DNA from: Acanthochlamys bracteata
Lineage: Eukaryota; Streptophyta; Magnoliopsida; Pandanales; Velloziaceae
NCBI GenBank assembly: GCA_019914995.1
Contig: CM034127.1
Coordinates: 11,966,001-12,030,000, forward strand
Direction of reading: 5' to 3'
Length of the DNA: 64,000 nucleotides
Both the position numbers and the translations under genes were made by a program. Positions 11,801 to 26,800 of this stretch are shown piece after piece. The notes under the pieces were generated by a model, which was not told the origin of the DNA, searched no databases, and worked only from the letters and a program-made list of their open reading frames with translations. Position 1 is the stretch's first letter; every line of letters starts with the position of its first letter.

Positions 11801-14800
11801 TATATAGATGAAAAACAACAACATAATAAGTATAATAAAGTTGTTTGAGTAGGCTATCGTATTAGGTGGAAATTCAAGAATTATTAGAAAAAAAGGAAAA
11901 AAAGCACTAAGGTTATTACAAACTAAGGATTTAGCGAATAACTAGTATTAGTAACTTAGAAGAATGAAACTATATGTTGAGAGATGTTGTATCTACCGTC
12001 TATAAACACATTCTTATACAATGAAATAAATATGACAGTGCAAATTGATGCTAAGACCAAAGGTAAAACTGGCAATTAAATTGATATACTAACATATATA
12101 GAAAATAAGAAATCAAGGAGATGGAAACCGTAATATATGCATAACACATGAGCGCACTAACATACAGATACAATAAACATATTTAGCACCAATTGAAAAA
12201 TACAATTAGCGGTAAGCAGACATTGTACGAGGCATTAAAGTTTATATGTAAATGTTTTGGATCAACTATAAGAGAAATAGAAGTGACGACAAGTTCTTTT
12301 TTAGCATCATAAAAGGACCTGATAAATTTCTGAAGCAGAAGAATGGTGTGGAAGCAAAGATTGAAGCTTTTGAGTTGAAAGATCCATCAGCTCTTGCACA
12401 TTCAAGATGCCCAGCTTCTGAAGCTGATTCAAAAGGTCATCTTTAATGCTCGGTAGCATCCGCAGTGGAGAGTCTCTTTCAAACCATAGGCCCTGAAACC
12501 AACAATATATACCAGGTGAGCTAATACAGGAAGAAAATCCTTTATGGATATTGAAATGAGGATTTGAAGTCTGAAAACAGTACATAGAAGAAAAGGATCT
12601 TTTATTTTTCCTTATACTGAATCCTTGATTCAGCTTTCTGTGTAAAGCTAATGGAAGGTGGAAACTAATCGAGTAAAAATAATCAATTCCCAAAGTTAAT
12701 TTTATTATCAAAGTTAAGTACTTAGGAGTTAAGCTTTCTTGTGACTACAAAATCAAAGGAATTGAATCACCAAAAGAGGAGTAATTACTTGTTAATGTGT
12801 GAAAGCATTATACTCCTATTACATAGTCAGTAGAAGCCCCACTACAATTAATTGAACTACTCAGCCTAAGCAAGAGGTTATTTCAGTGACATAAACTAGA
12901 CAGGAACTTACCAGATTCTTAATAATAAAGAACCAAGTACAAAAAGAATCCACAAGGATAATACAATAAGCCATAATTATGCTTAACCAGACTAATAACA
13001 TATATTAATAGCACAAGCAACTGACCCTCTCAAAGTAAATTCTGAACTCTTATCATATAGGGTGATTACTTTTCTAAAATTAAATGATATTTCTTAAAAG
13101 CATATATTATCGTACAGAAGTGGGCATTTTTCATCCCTTCTGTTGCACCACATGTACGTACAGAGCATTATCTAGATGTTATCAGACCCGCATTTATAAG
13201 TGGAAGCTAAAACATGGCCTGATACACTAAACCCCTTAATTTTGAGAAATAACATATCCACTTAAATTCTGAAGTCCCTCCCATTATTAGAAAAGCACAT
13301 TTGAGACAGCATTTCCAAACTTCTAAGATCTTACACAAGAATAAAGAAGATAGTCAAAATACGAAAACTTGCTAATTAAACCCCTGTTACTAGAACAAAG
13401 TGCAGCATAACGCATTAAACAAACTGCAGCAAGAACTACCTGCATCATCATCTGAAGAAGGCGCATACAAGTTATTGTGCTTGAGAGCCATCCACTATTA
13501 GCACAAATATCAATCATAGCCTGAATGATTCGAATACTTTGGTCCAGAACAGATTTCAAGTCTGTCACATAATCACTAATTGGCAAGTCAATCCTCGAGA
13601 AGTGGGCCTAGAATTAAAGTTTGCATTAGATTAACATGGAATTATTTGGAGCTTAATATTAATAAGCATTTTAATAATAGAAACATTGGAGAACGGACAT
13701 ATGTGCCACATACCTGAAAGAGAAGATTTGCTTTCACATGAGGATCATCGAGATGGTTCTGATCAACCATATACGGAACTTTTTCAGATAAAGCACGATT
13801 GATGTTATCCTGAATGATAACAATTAGTGATAAGTAGGACAGTGGATAATGAAAAATGTAAGCTGCTTAGAAGATCATGATAGTGATTTTAGCCGGAGTT
13901 GGTTATCTATGCATATATCTTATAGAAGCAAAAAATGCCTAAGATGCAACTGCAACGATTAATGACACAGGAGATATGGAATGCACCTCATTATGACGCA
14001 CAGGAAGCTCATCATATTCTGAAGCACCAGAAAGAATATGCAAGAACACCTAGATGAAAGGAGAAGTTAAGAACACAAGAATTCAAGTGACAGAAATAAA
14101 TTTCTCCTCCAACCTTTACTTACTTCAAGGGAAGTGTCCGGACCAATATTCGAGCCAAACATAGATACACTCTTGTAACTTAAATAATACTGTGAAGCTA
14201 TTGAACCCAACATCAAAGGTTCAATATCATTTTCGTTAATTCTTACACATCCACTGTCTTCCAAGTCTTCAAATGTACTTTGAATTACACTGTGAAAAAG
14301 GAAAATTGAACAATCTAAATAAGAAAGGGACCAGAGGGTAAAAAACAAAGGAATTAAAGGAAGCTCATATTAACACACCTAGAAGGTAAGAGAACAAAGA
14401 AATCTTTAAAGGAAGCTCATATTAACACACCTTGAAAGGTAAAAATTCAAAGTTTCAGATCCAGTATCCTCCAACCCATAGTATGCTGGGTTCACCACCT
14501 AATAGTGGAAGCACTATTAGCATGTGTATCTATACTCACAAGAAGAGAGTCTTGATAATCGAAAGTAAAAGACTACTAGGTTAAATTTTCAAGCCCAAAA
14601 TGTTGGTTTGACATGATGATTTTCCAATTTCCAAGCTTCAAGATTGAAAGACTGAACCATCGAATCTTCCATATATTACTTGAACTACTTACAAGCTAAA
14701 AGTTTTCCACATGTCATATTGTCCATCAAACATTCCATGTAGAAACCACCCCCACAAGAAACTGTCTGATAAAGAAAGATTTTATCATGATCTAACATAA

Positions 14801-17800
14801 TTTGATTCATTAAACACTAGGATAATGTGTTCCTTGAATCCACATGTTTCTTTACTGCACACTTGCGCCATGTAACCACAACTAAAAAATGACAGAAACT
14901 AGTGAAACTCAGTTTTCAAATATTAAAATCGTGGAGACCAACTTTGACAAATCAGATTCCAGTATGAAACATAGAATCCAAAAGTGACTGCTTCCCATAT
15001 TTTGGGATTAACTGGCAAATGTTCCTTAACAACAAGCTTAAAAACATTATACTGCTAATAATGACCACAAAAGCAATAATAATGGTTTCTTAAAAGAAAT
15101 CATAACAGTTAAACTATGGCGGCTTCAAGATCATAAGAAGCTGACCTGCTAACTAAGGAAGTAGAACAAACTTAACGACCAGAAGACATATAAACGTCAA
15201 ATAGTGCAAGTACAAGTACAACTTGGTTTATTTCCGGTCACAATTTCAATTCTATATCCTTGTTTGCTACAAAGCTAATACGGCATCATAGATAATCCCC
15301 AATTTCTATGCTCTACTAAGCCGTCTCATTAACAGTTTTGATAACAATGAGGTCTTCGTTGAATGCTACTTATCAACTACACCAAATTTATTACATGAAC
15401 TTTGTACATATAACCAATTAGGACTGTCATCATAGTGGAAAATTTGATCTGCTAGGCAACGTCAAGCCATAACTCTTACTAAATCTGAAAGCTACACTGC
15501 AAATTTTCTTCTCCTAGTTTAATGTGAAGATAGAGAAGTCAAATACGTCTATTGAAATCTAGATTCAAGAGCTAATAACCTCTTCCTAAAGGTATCCATC
15601 TTCATACAAATGCAGTTGACTAGTTCAGTAATCCATTCAAGAATTAATGGTGGAGGATAAAAAAATCCATGCATAAGTAGAAGATCAACAGACTAAGAAC
15701 CAAAGGGCAGACAAACCAAACTCCTGAAACCTATTTGTTTCAGTCCACCAAACAAGATTAAGATCATATATTCAGTATCTATATATACATTCATAACTAG
15801 CTCTTGTTTGCCACTACAGAAGAATTTACCATTAGTCCAAGAAAGGTACTACGATAAAAACCAAGACAACTTAGTCCATTACATAAGCACAAATAGTTCA
15901 ACTATCAATGAGAGGATCGCTAACAGAACAATTAGTTCTATAAACTTTATCTTATGATCTACTTAGCAAATTGAATGGGCAGCAAGCAATATGATACAAA
16001 ACTACTGGTTCCATTTGGTATAGCTAAAGCCAATGGCAATAATTAGTTCCTGAAATCATTTTCTTTTTTACATTTTTATCATATCACGAGTCTTAGAAGA
16101 AATAGCATCAGTAAATTAAACATGAGAGTAAGCAAGTTTTGGCAATACCAGGCGACGGAACAAGTAAGTCCATGTAAGGTAATGAACAGCATCCTCCTTA
16201 TGGCATATGGTACCGGAAACGATTTCCGCATTTATATGATCATGCAAATGCTCCCTCAAACTACTTTCCACAGGAAATGGCTCATAAAGGAACTGAAATG
16301 GAAAATTGAATTTCATCAAAGCAAATCCAAAAGGATGATTGAGTATTATAAAAGCCGATGCATGTCTACCTTCTTGTAGAAGCTTTTCTTAGGCTCATGG
16401 ACAAGAATAACAGCTTTTCCATGTTGATCGAATTGGGGACGTCCTGCACGGCCCATCATTTGCAAGATATCCGTAATGGGCATATCAACATATCTCTTTG
16501 CTTTCCCATCATAATATTCAGTCCCCTAGAACCATAGCAGTGTGGAAGACATTCAATTCCTTGGAAGTAGAATGAGAACCAATAATCATATGCAAGAACA
16601 ATGACACTTTCCTACCTTTATGATAACCAAATGTGCAGGAAGGTTCACACCCCAAGCCAGAGTGCTGGTGCATACTAAGATCTGTGGAAATATTCAACAT
16701 ATAACAATAGTGCAGAATGTTAAAAAAATGCAGTAAATGTCAATAGACAGGTACCTGTATCTTGTTATTGGAAAATAGCTCCTCAACCAAAGATCTATCT
16801 CTATCATTCAGTCCTGCATGGTGTAATCCAATTCCAAATTGCAGTGTATGCCTCAAGTTATTGTCAGTAACTTGTGAAAGGACCATCTCTAATGCAGAAT
16901 CAGGCAAATTCAGAAACTGCCTTGGTTGTTCATCAGATGCTGCAAGCTGTCAATCAAACTAAGCACTAGGTTAACTGTGCACAACAGTTTTAAGACAAGA
17001 AGACTGAGTCACAGGAGAATGTTATCCTGCATACAACCTGAATGAGATCTAATGCAGTAAGTCTTGTCTGACGGCGAGATGACACAAAAATGAGGACAGG
17101 TTTAGAAGGCGAATGAGTGCAAATTGCAGCATACGCAGGCTTGTTCATACTATTCATTCTTGGACAGTAATACTTCCCAGGATAACCCTGATTAAATACG
17201 GAAAAATAAAATTGTCAAAGCCAACGGAACACTTGAATAAATTTGAAAACGTGGGTAATTATGATAGAGGAACATGTAAGTGATACCATCTTGTTTAGTT
17301 TAACAAACATTGCACAGAAAATCAAATATTTAAGACAGTTTAGCAACACCCAAATTTGGATAAGTCTATAATTCTCTTATCCATTTCCCAGTAGACAATC
17401 AGTTCTATTTAATAATACTTAAATTCATCAGAAAACCTTCTTGCCTGGATATGAACTTCTAGGGGTACGGGCCTCACACTTGGTTTGAAATTAAACAAAC
17501 CAATTTCAGCAACACCTAACCAGTCAGCCAAATCACTGAAAGGGAAAAAGAAAACAAAGAGAAAAAGGAAATGATTATGCTTTTCTATCAAAAGAAAACT
17601 ATTATGCTTAATTAGAAAGGAAGAAACTAAATAAATACTAAAGATCTCACACAGTTCAAAAGAAATTCAAATGAAGAAACAGGAGCACACAAACTTCACC
17701 ATGAAAGGAACTTAACTATAACATATCGAGCAAACCAACAGGCAAGCGAAAGCTTCCAACTTTAGCTTATCAGGCAAGCAAAAGTTGGCAATAGCGATAA

Positions 17801-20800
17801 AGGAAATTATATAAGGCTCGCGATCATAATAAATACAAAATGCAAAAATTTCTTCCTAAGAAATGGAGAAAAGATTAGCATCAATGAGCACACAGCTCAT
17901 TGACAAAATATTACCATCTTCAACTTGCTATAACCAGAGACCTTACAGCTTTAAATGGTTTTTCAACATCCTAAATAGTTGAAAATTCATGTTGCAAGCA
18001 CTTTGTAATACAAACAAGAAAATCCTGATGCTACTATTTCTGGTCAAAGTTTTACTTATTTTTGCTCAAATTCCAATAGAAAAGACTACATTATACCTTG
18101 ACATTCAGTCTAGGAATAAATTTTGATTTCAGATTTTATATGTTGATACAAACACAGTAGGAAGGATTTGTTTATGCAGTTAGTTGCACACAAAATGGCG
18201 CACTTACCACAAAGACTCGTATAATACTTCCGCACATTTTATTTGTGGAATAATCTAAATTGAAAGGAGGAAGGAGTGGTATGTGGCCCATGTGGATTAT
18301 GGGGAAACAGAAGAGAGAGGAAGTACGGCATGGTGAGTTACCGCAGAGAGTAGACACAAGACAGAGACCGAGAGTAGACAGAGACTGAGGGCAATTTTGA
18401 ATGTTCCCTATAAAGGGGCCTGACTGTATAAGAACCAGTTAACGGGGCCCAATTCCATATATGCAGGTTTGCAGGTACCCTAAGGTGCTAGATTTCACAC
18501 GTCCAACTTAAGAAGGGTGCACTCTATGCTTAGGTGGACACCAAGGTTTCTCTTGTTGATAACTTGAACTAAAAAGTACTCTTACACACCATCCATCTAA
18601 ATGAATCATTAGATAAACTGCAGTGAACACCTCATGCATTGGGCAAACCATTAAACATACTCATATTCTTCTCAGTGGCAACAACAAGTGTCCTGCTAGC
18701 AGTTTCATTACTGAGATTCTTACGTATAAGGGTTAGGAATAGGACATCAGTAGCATCCACGCGGAGAAGCAATAGAGCAATAACTACAAGCAATGAAATA
18801 TTAATATGTCCGAACTACAATTAACAAACCGAAAGCTAACAGTTAAATTGTGCACTATGCTATGAAACAGCCATATATAATCATACAAAAGGAATGACAA
18901 CAATAAATGAGTGATTGTTCTCATCATAAAAGATTCTAACTTCTTCCAATATTCCAAATTCTAGGTACAAATACCATAGTTGAGTAAATACCTTCTAGTC
19001 ACGACACAGCCTCAAAATCATTAACCATATACCTGAAACAGCTAAATGTTCTCAAAATCTCCTAAAAACCATCCTAAAGCAACAGAGATCACCAGTTACA
19101 ACGATTTATAAACTATTTTTATAAGGCAACAGCATATTGCTCGACTCTTGCTTCGAGCTAGCTAGCCTTTGCCCATGGCCCTCAAATGTTGTTTTGTATG
19201 CCATCATATCACACATATAAAATTGATTCAAGAAAAAGCATATGACTCATTCAAGACCAGAACTGTTTCCTGACTTACTGAAATAAAAAGAGTCGTATGT
19301 ATTACATTGAAAAGCATATAGCTCAAGCAAGAAAGCTGCAACTGTCTAACTGAATACGACAACAGAAGTAGTCTATAAGCTATGACATGATGCAAGCACT
19401 GGATATCAATTTGGCTAAATCAATTTAAAAGAGAACACACTAAAGGCAAATGTACACAGAAATTATATGGATGTTCAAATAAATAAACAAAACAAAAACT
19501 AAACGATAGCAACTACAAAAACAATTTATCAAACTTGACACACCGTGCATTTGCTAATGCAGTTGACAGGCCTACAAAGCGAATGGGTTGCTCCGTTTGT
19601 GATGATATGTATCTCATCCTTGACACAATAACCTGAAGATAGGTACAACCATCAACAGAAACCAATCAGTAATGACAGAAAAAAGAAGTCCAAATCTAGA
19701 ACAGAATATATTGTTGAATGAAAGTCATTATCAATAAATTTACCACATCATACAAAACCCTATTCTTTCAAATCATCCATCTTGCCAACGATAGAGGAAA
19801 TTAAGATCCTTGACATGATACCAAAGAGGTAGAATAGTACCTCAAGAATGGGTCCCCGATCAGCTCCAAGTAAATGTATCTCATCCAATATCATGAGTCC
19901 TACCTATAATCGGCTCAGCATTTCAGATGGGTATAAAGAAGAGTTAATTTAATGATCTTAAAAATCATTTATGCAACTTTCAACTATAGATAACAAATTA
20001 AATAAGAAAAGAACACATCAAGTGATCTTGACTTTACCTTCATAACATAGCTTCTGCTATGCCAATTGCGGCTGATACCATCCCATTTTTCTGGGGTCGA
20101 GATAATGATATCAGCAGACAAAAGTGCCATAAGATCTGGGGTGAAATCTCCAGTCATCTCAACCTAAACGTCAACAAGCACCGCATTTCATACATGTTTT
20201 TTTACCTTTCTGTGACCAAAAAATAATTCACAATTGTACCATTTTCTTCCCGATCTGGGTTACTAGGCGCTTTTTCCAGTCATTCATTCTTTCTCGAACA
20301 ATAGCCTTAAGAGGTGCAATATATACAACCTGCAGAACTATTGTATTCAAGCCAAAAAATGCAGAAAGTAAAGGCTCCATCATTCAAAGCCAAAAGGGTA
20401 AAGACCTTCATATCTGGTTGGCTGTTAAATAAGTGCAGCATAGCTAGTTCAGCTGATATGGTTTTTCCACTTCCTGTAGGAGCTCCTAGAAGAACATTGT
20501 TATCTGTGTGATACAAGACATGAAATATCTGCATCCAAAAATAATTTAAATAAGACAACAAGAAATCTAGGAAGATATAAACTGAATACACATTGAAGTG
20601 TGAAAACTTATACAGGTTTTCGTAGATCTTATTTCCAAGAGACTGATCATTACCTGTGTTTGAATTGGATTGAAGTGTGAAAACTTATACAGGTTTTCGT
20701 AGACCTCATTTCCAAGAGAACTCAAAGGAAGAGGTTTCAAGTCTAGAAGCTCCGTGTGTGAAATTTGCATCTAGTAACATATAGAAATTCTGTAACTACA

Positions 20801-23800
20801 ATCTAATAATGAAAAGCATGAACTTAAACATTAGATTTACACCCATCCACACCTCAGGCAAGGTTAGATTATGGAATGAGACAGTGTAGAGGGATTCTGC
20901 TTGCAACCAAGAATCAGAAATTGCACGTATATAATATTGTGGTGGGTGTGGTTCGAAAATTGGTATTGTAAAAGAAATCTTTTGAGGTACACCCCTTGCC
21001 ATTCGTTTGGTCAATGTGAACATCTCTGAATGATAAATGTGATCATTGTCTGCATCCTGTTGGAAGAAACAAATATAAGGTATCTCAGCTGTAATCTAGA
21101 GAAACATGCAAGAATGCAAGGGTAAGAAAGCTCAATAAACACAAAAACACTTTCAATGAAGACCATACTACGAGGGAACTATGGAGGGAAATATTTGAAC
21201 ATTGGAAATTCTATTGGTTGTGCTGAAGACAACATCACGATGCGAGTCAATAGTCCGTAAGAAGAAATCACATTTCATGAAAGCATGGGAGTGATATCAC
21301 TGATGTCAAAATGATCAAATCAAAACTTATTCATACTTTTGCCTCCTACCAGATTCACCAGATTAAGACACCATACAGAATTTTGTAAAAAGAGGAAAAA
21401 ATTGGAATTTAAGAAGTAATATGAAAAACTTACCATATTATAATAATCATAGTTCAAATTCTACAATGTTAAATGGAATTAGCAAAAATAGATGTTTCTG
21501 ATCCCAAAATAGTTTAGAATCAAACTGTCATATTCTAACAAGAAATCAACTATGGATCTTCAAATGAGATAAAAGATGATGTCTATGATGGTACTTTAGA
21601 TATGTACCAGTAAGAAGGCAAACAACAAATTCTGCATCCCAAGAGGACTTATCGAAGTTACCATCTTCATGGAGAATATTAACCGGACTACAGAAGCAAC
21701 CAAGTATAACAGGAACAACAAGAAATTTCTAGCAACAAAGAAAGCTTTCAACAACTACTTTTGCACCTCAACAAGTATCCACCATCGCTCAGAAGAACCA
21801 TGAAATCGGTCTTTCCAAACAAACTCCGGTGTTACAAGCAAGTCAACCTATATAAGAAATGGGAATTAATCAGAAACAAATATATAAATATCCACCAAAT
21901 GAAGATAACAACGCCCCCAAAATTACCTTAAGGACAGTTCTTGTAATTGGACTTACAGTAGCAGATAAATGAATATATGGGAAGTACCCTAGATATTGCT
22001 TGATCAACTGTTAGCAAGGGAAAATGTATTTCAATTACCAGAGACAGCTGCAAAATCTAATAGTAAAGAGAAGTCCTATTGCATAATTAAGAGAAAGTGT
22101 ATGGTACCTTTCCTCCAGGATTATAACGGATTAAGGCACCAATATCCTTCTCCTCCATATCCCAGAGACGATCTAAGTCAGCTCCTCTATCTTCAAGCTT
22201 CTTTACAATCTGAAAACCACCACACTTTTCTAAAAACAGAAATATGGAATTAGAAGATGAAATATTATCTTTGGCACCCACATCTGATGGAAGGTCTCTT
22301 CCAAACTGCCTGAGTGGATGTTGATGAGGCCAAAGCTGGCGATCTACAGCCTTGCAATAATTAAGCATTATGGATGACATCTCGCACCACCCTCTACGCA
22401 AGCAAATTTCATATAAAGCTCGCATTATGCGTGCCAAGCTAGCACTAATATATGCTGCATCAGAGATCAAAGAAAAGCTCTCAATTGAACCACGGGAGAT
22501 GTGCACCTGTTGAAAGAAAAGTTCAGAGTATAACATATGAAAAGGAAAAGGTTCACAAAGTAAAACAAGAAAATGTCATGCATTAGAATTATACCGTTGG
22601 GTGCCAATATCAGAAAGTAGCACAATACTTATTTGCTAATATTAATTTAAGATAATATATATTTGCTAATCATAAATGCATACCTGAATGAGGATTGAAA
22701 TTTTTCCATACTTATCAGTAGCTCCGCCCTTTACGTCGAGTGGACAAAAGGATCTGGCCATTTTTTCTAGCTCATCCTGCTCCTCTTCTCTAACAACAAT
22801 ATTTTCAAACTCAGAGGAATGCGACACCATGTTGATGACCTGATTCATCAAAGAAAATCTTGAGAACTACTATTAGACAATATTTGTTGCAAGCTGCATA
22901 TGAGTAAAATTTTCAGAATAAAAATGTTACCACTTACTTCGCTATCACTCATGTGGCGTTTAAGCATTTCATTGTAAGTTTCAACACTTGAATACTGGAG
23001 ATAAAAATGACTGGCTATTCGTCCAAGTTCAGTACAGTAAAAATTGCCGCTTTTCTCGTCAAAGCGCATCATTTTTGCCTTATCAAGTGCACGTGCAGCA
23101 TCTGTGATAAATGATCTTTGTATGGATGCTAGTGATGGATCTGCAATTACCTGGAACGCGAAAAGGGTTTTAGACATTGCAGATTGCAAAAATACCTGAC
23201 TACTTCTGAATTGGTAAACTTCAAACATCCTTCTTCACATATAAGAACTTGTGGAGCATCTAAGTAAACTTAGTAAACATAAACTGGCTTGCTTGAAACA
23301 AACCAAAATGCAGGAAAAAGCAAAGATCCTCAAGCAAAAAAGAACCATAGCTTGTGATTGAATGAAAATAATAACATATGTTAATACACCCGATCAACTT
23401 TTGCACCACAAAAGTGTACTAAGAGATTCTGTTTTTTGTTGAAAAAAATAAAATCTAAGCCTTAATGAAAGTCATACAAGTATCACATATAAACAAAAAG
23501 GCAAAGATGTCTAAGCATATTAGAGCATACCTCATCCCAGGCTATTCCATAAACCAAAGGGTTTGTCTTCATTCTTATGGAAAGGTACGTGTATCCAAGC
23601 CATGCACATGCTTCTTTCACATTGGTTACAGTGCCTAAGACAACTTCAGCATTCAAATTATCTTTTAAGGACTTGATAAACTGCACAGAAAACATTTAAC
23701 AGACAGCTCAGGTCAAAAGTTAATCAAGCAAATGAGTAATGAAGAAGCTTCTCAAACTGCCTCAGAACTGAACCATCCGAATCAGAAGGATTGAGTAAAA

Positions 23801-26800
23801 GGCTCATGACCCATATACCTGAAACACCCACCCAATTCACCAATTGAGTAGGCCTAAGTCAAACTTTGAGTTGAAAGTTAGATCAGAAATGAAACTACTT
23901 ACCTGGCTTTCTATTGGAAGTTGACTAGTCAAGAGTCTCAAATAGTAAGCTAATTTGTTATGTGTTGTCATTATGATTCCTTCACCGCTTTTGTCAAACT
24001 GCGGTCTCCCAGCCCGTCCAAATATCTAAAGAGAAAAGAAAACATACAGTGATGTAAAGTAAAGTTGCATGTGTGGTGGTTTGACACTGTTGCATAAATA
24101 CAAAATCTACTAACAGTAACAATTTCCAGTGGAAAAAGGAATCTCAGCAATTAGATAGCATGTAGAAAATTTTAACAAGATATCCAAATATTTCTCAAAT
24201 AATTACCTGCATAACATCGAGCATTCCAAGGTCACGCCATCCACCAGCCTTTGGATCATATAGCTGTGTCCCCTGAGGAATTTCCACATACACATAGTAA
24301 AATAGAACCATTCTTGCTAACAAGCAAAACCTAGTCAATGACGAATACAGTAACATAGAACAAAAGGATATCTCCGTCAAACTACTAGCGCATATACTTT
24401 TCCATCACTATGTTTACATTGTACATTGGCATCTGTACTACAACGATTTACTAGGAGACCCTCAACAGTCCCTCTGAAATCTAAATATGGCAGTACAAGA
24501 CTAGTTCAGATACAAAAGGAAGTGACCATATTTTCATAAAAAGCAACACATGTAAGTATTATAAATTGGCACTTCTTTCAGTTTGCAGTCAGGTCTAGTG
24601 TCAGAGGCCAATTTATAGCCACAAGCAATCTACTTTTCTATTCCCTAAATTGGCCTAACCTATGGAGGAACGTTAAAGCTCAAACAAATAAATTAAATCA
24701 GGAGATGATGAAAATCCGCTTTCTTTTCTGACACAATGAAGTCCAGCATCATTAGACAGTAGGCAGACATAGTAATTCAACTTTTCCCACCTTTCACAAA
24801 TGAAGAAGTTATGATAAATTTGTGGAGCACTCAAAGGATAAGATGATAAACAAGTCTATTGAAAAGGAAATAGGCGAACGCCATTAGAATGGAGATGATG
24901 AAAGCTAGTTCTATCTGGAATGGACAAGCAAAAAGAAACCAACAAATGAATCTCTTATAAGAGTTGGCATATTTGACCTTTTACAAATACCCTAAACATT
25001 GACCTTAATAAAGACTCTAAAGAGAGAAGTTCGCATTCACAATCTTAGAAAAGATATGGCTTTCAAAAGAGCACAACAGCATAAAGATCTATGCATCCAC
25101 TTGGTGGGATGAAATCTTGTGTGAAGTTGAAAATTTGAACAAATGTGCGCATACAATCCTTCATAGTTACATGCTTCTGTGCAATCGTATACAGAAGAAA
25201 CCTATCATTAGGATTCCAATGAGGAAATGCCAAATTCTAGACTAAATATAGAATGGGAAACAATAAACGAGTCCTTCAAAGACCTAATTCAAGCTAATAT
25301 TAAAATACCAAATTAGCAAGTCTATTCAGCTCAGTCATTGATTAAATGGAGCAAAGAAATAGGAAACAACCAGCTTAAACTCTCTCAACAGAATGCCAAA
25401 CAAGCTGTATGATCCAAACAAATTATCATGCAAAAATCAAAGCAGATGAAATGATCAGTGTCATATCAAGTGAATAGATACCTTTATAACCACTGTGTGA
25501 GCAGGAAGGTTTACTCCCCAAGCCAATGTGGCCGTACAAACAAGGACCTGGAGAAACACGAGAAAGTTATACAAGTAGAAATAATAACAGAAAACAGAAG
25601 ACCTGCAAACCTTCAAAAGGCCGTCAGAGAAAAGGCGCTCCGTCAAACTTCTGTCGGATCGTAGCATGCCAGCATGATGAATACCAAAGCCACATTCAAA
25701 TAAATCAACAAGATCTTGATTTCTTGATTTACGAACTTCTTTCTGAAAGGATAATCACGGAGTAAGATCAAACACCCTCGGCACCATTCAGAACAGCAGC
25801 TACCAATAACAAACAAAAACTTACCTTAATCAACGCAATCTGAGGATGATCTTCATTTGCAAATAGCTCCATTCCTTCTCCTTCTTGAGCCTGTGCAACC
25901 TGCTCAATCCCATTATCAGGAATGCTGCATTACCTTAAAATGCTTACAAGAATTATCAGAAGATGTTTCCATATGATCGAGGAATGGATGGTCAATCCTT
26001 CACAATAATGCATGATCAATCACCCCACAGTCCCATAACTATCAAAAGCACAGCTATTAATTGGCAATAATGCATCACTTGCTGGTGAGCAAAAAGTACA
26101 TTCAACATGAAAGTAAAAAGACAATGTCAGAATGCAAACAGAAAGAAGGGTAGATTTACATAAGAGAATACAACATACCAGTGTCTTTGCAGTTTTCACT
26201 GTGTCTTTGCGTGAGTGGACAAAAACCATCACTTGATGTCCTCGCTTAACTGAGTCAAGTACCTGAGTGGAATTTGCATCAAGAAACCAAAGAGCTAAAT
26301 TATTTTAATTTGACGATAGAATTGAGCATGCATCTAGTGGGAACCTTCTCATAGCATAACCGGTCAAACATATCACTTCTCTTTTTAAAGTCCTTCTCAC
26401 TTATTCCAATGTAATGCTGTGCTAGGGGAACTGGGCGAAAACTTGAATCAAAAAAGAACAACCCTGTTTCAGTATTTACTCGCAGAAACTGAGCAACCTG
26501 GCTAAGAAGAAATTAATTCTATAAGAAACATGGGAGAGAAGAAACAAACTGCAAACAACTTAATTGAACAATGAATATAAGAAATAGAATCCTATCAAGA
26601 AAGATGACCTCCAAATAATTGGGAAGAGTGGCAGACAAGCCAACGATGCGTATCATGGACTGCATTGACTCAACCTGCAAAATAGTGAACTCAGAAAAAT
26701 ATCAATTTTCAAAATATTAAGCACAGAGAGAGAGAGAGAGAGAGAACAGCCATAACCAGTAATGGACAATCAAACTGACTTGTCTTAAGACGAAAAGATA

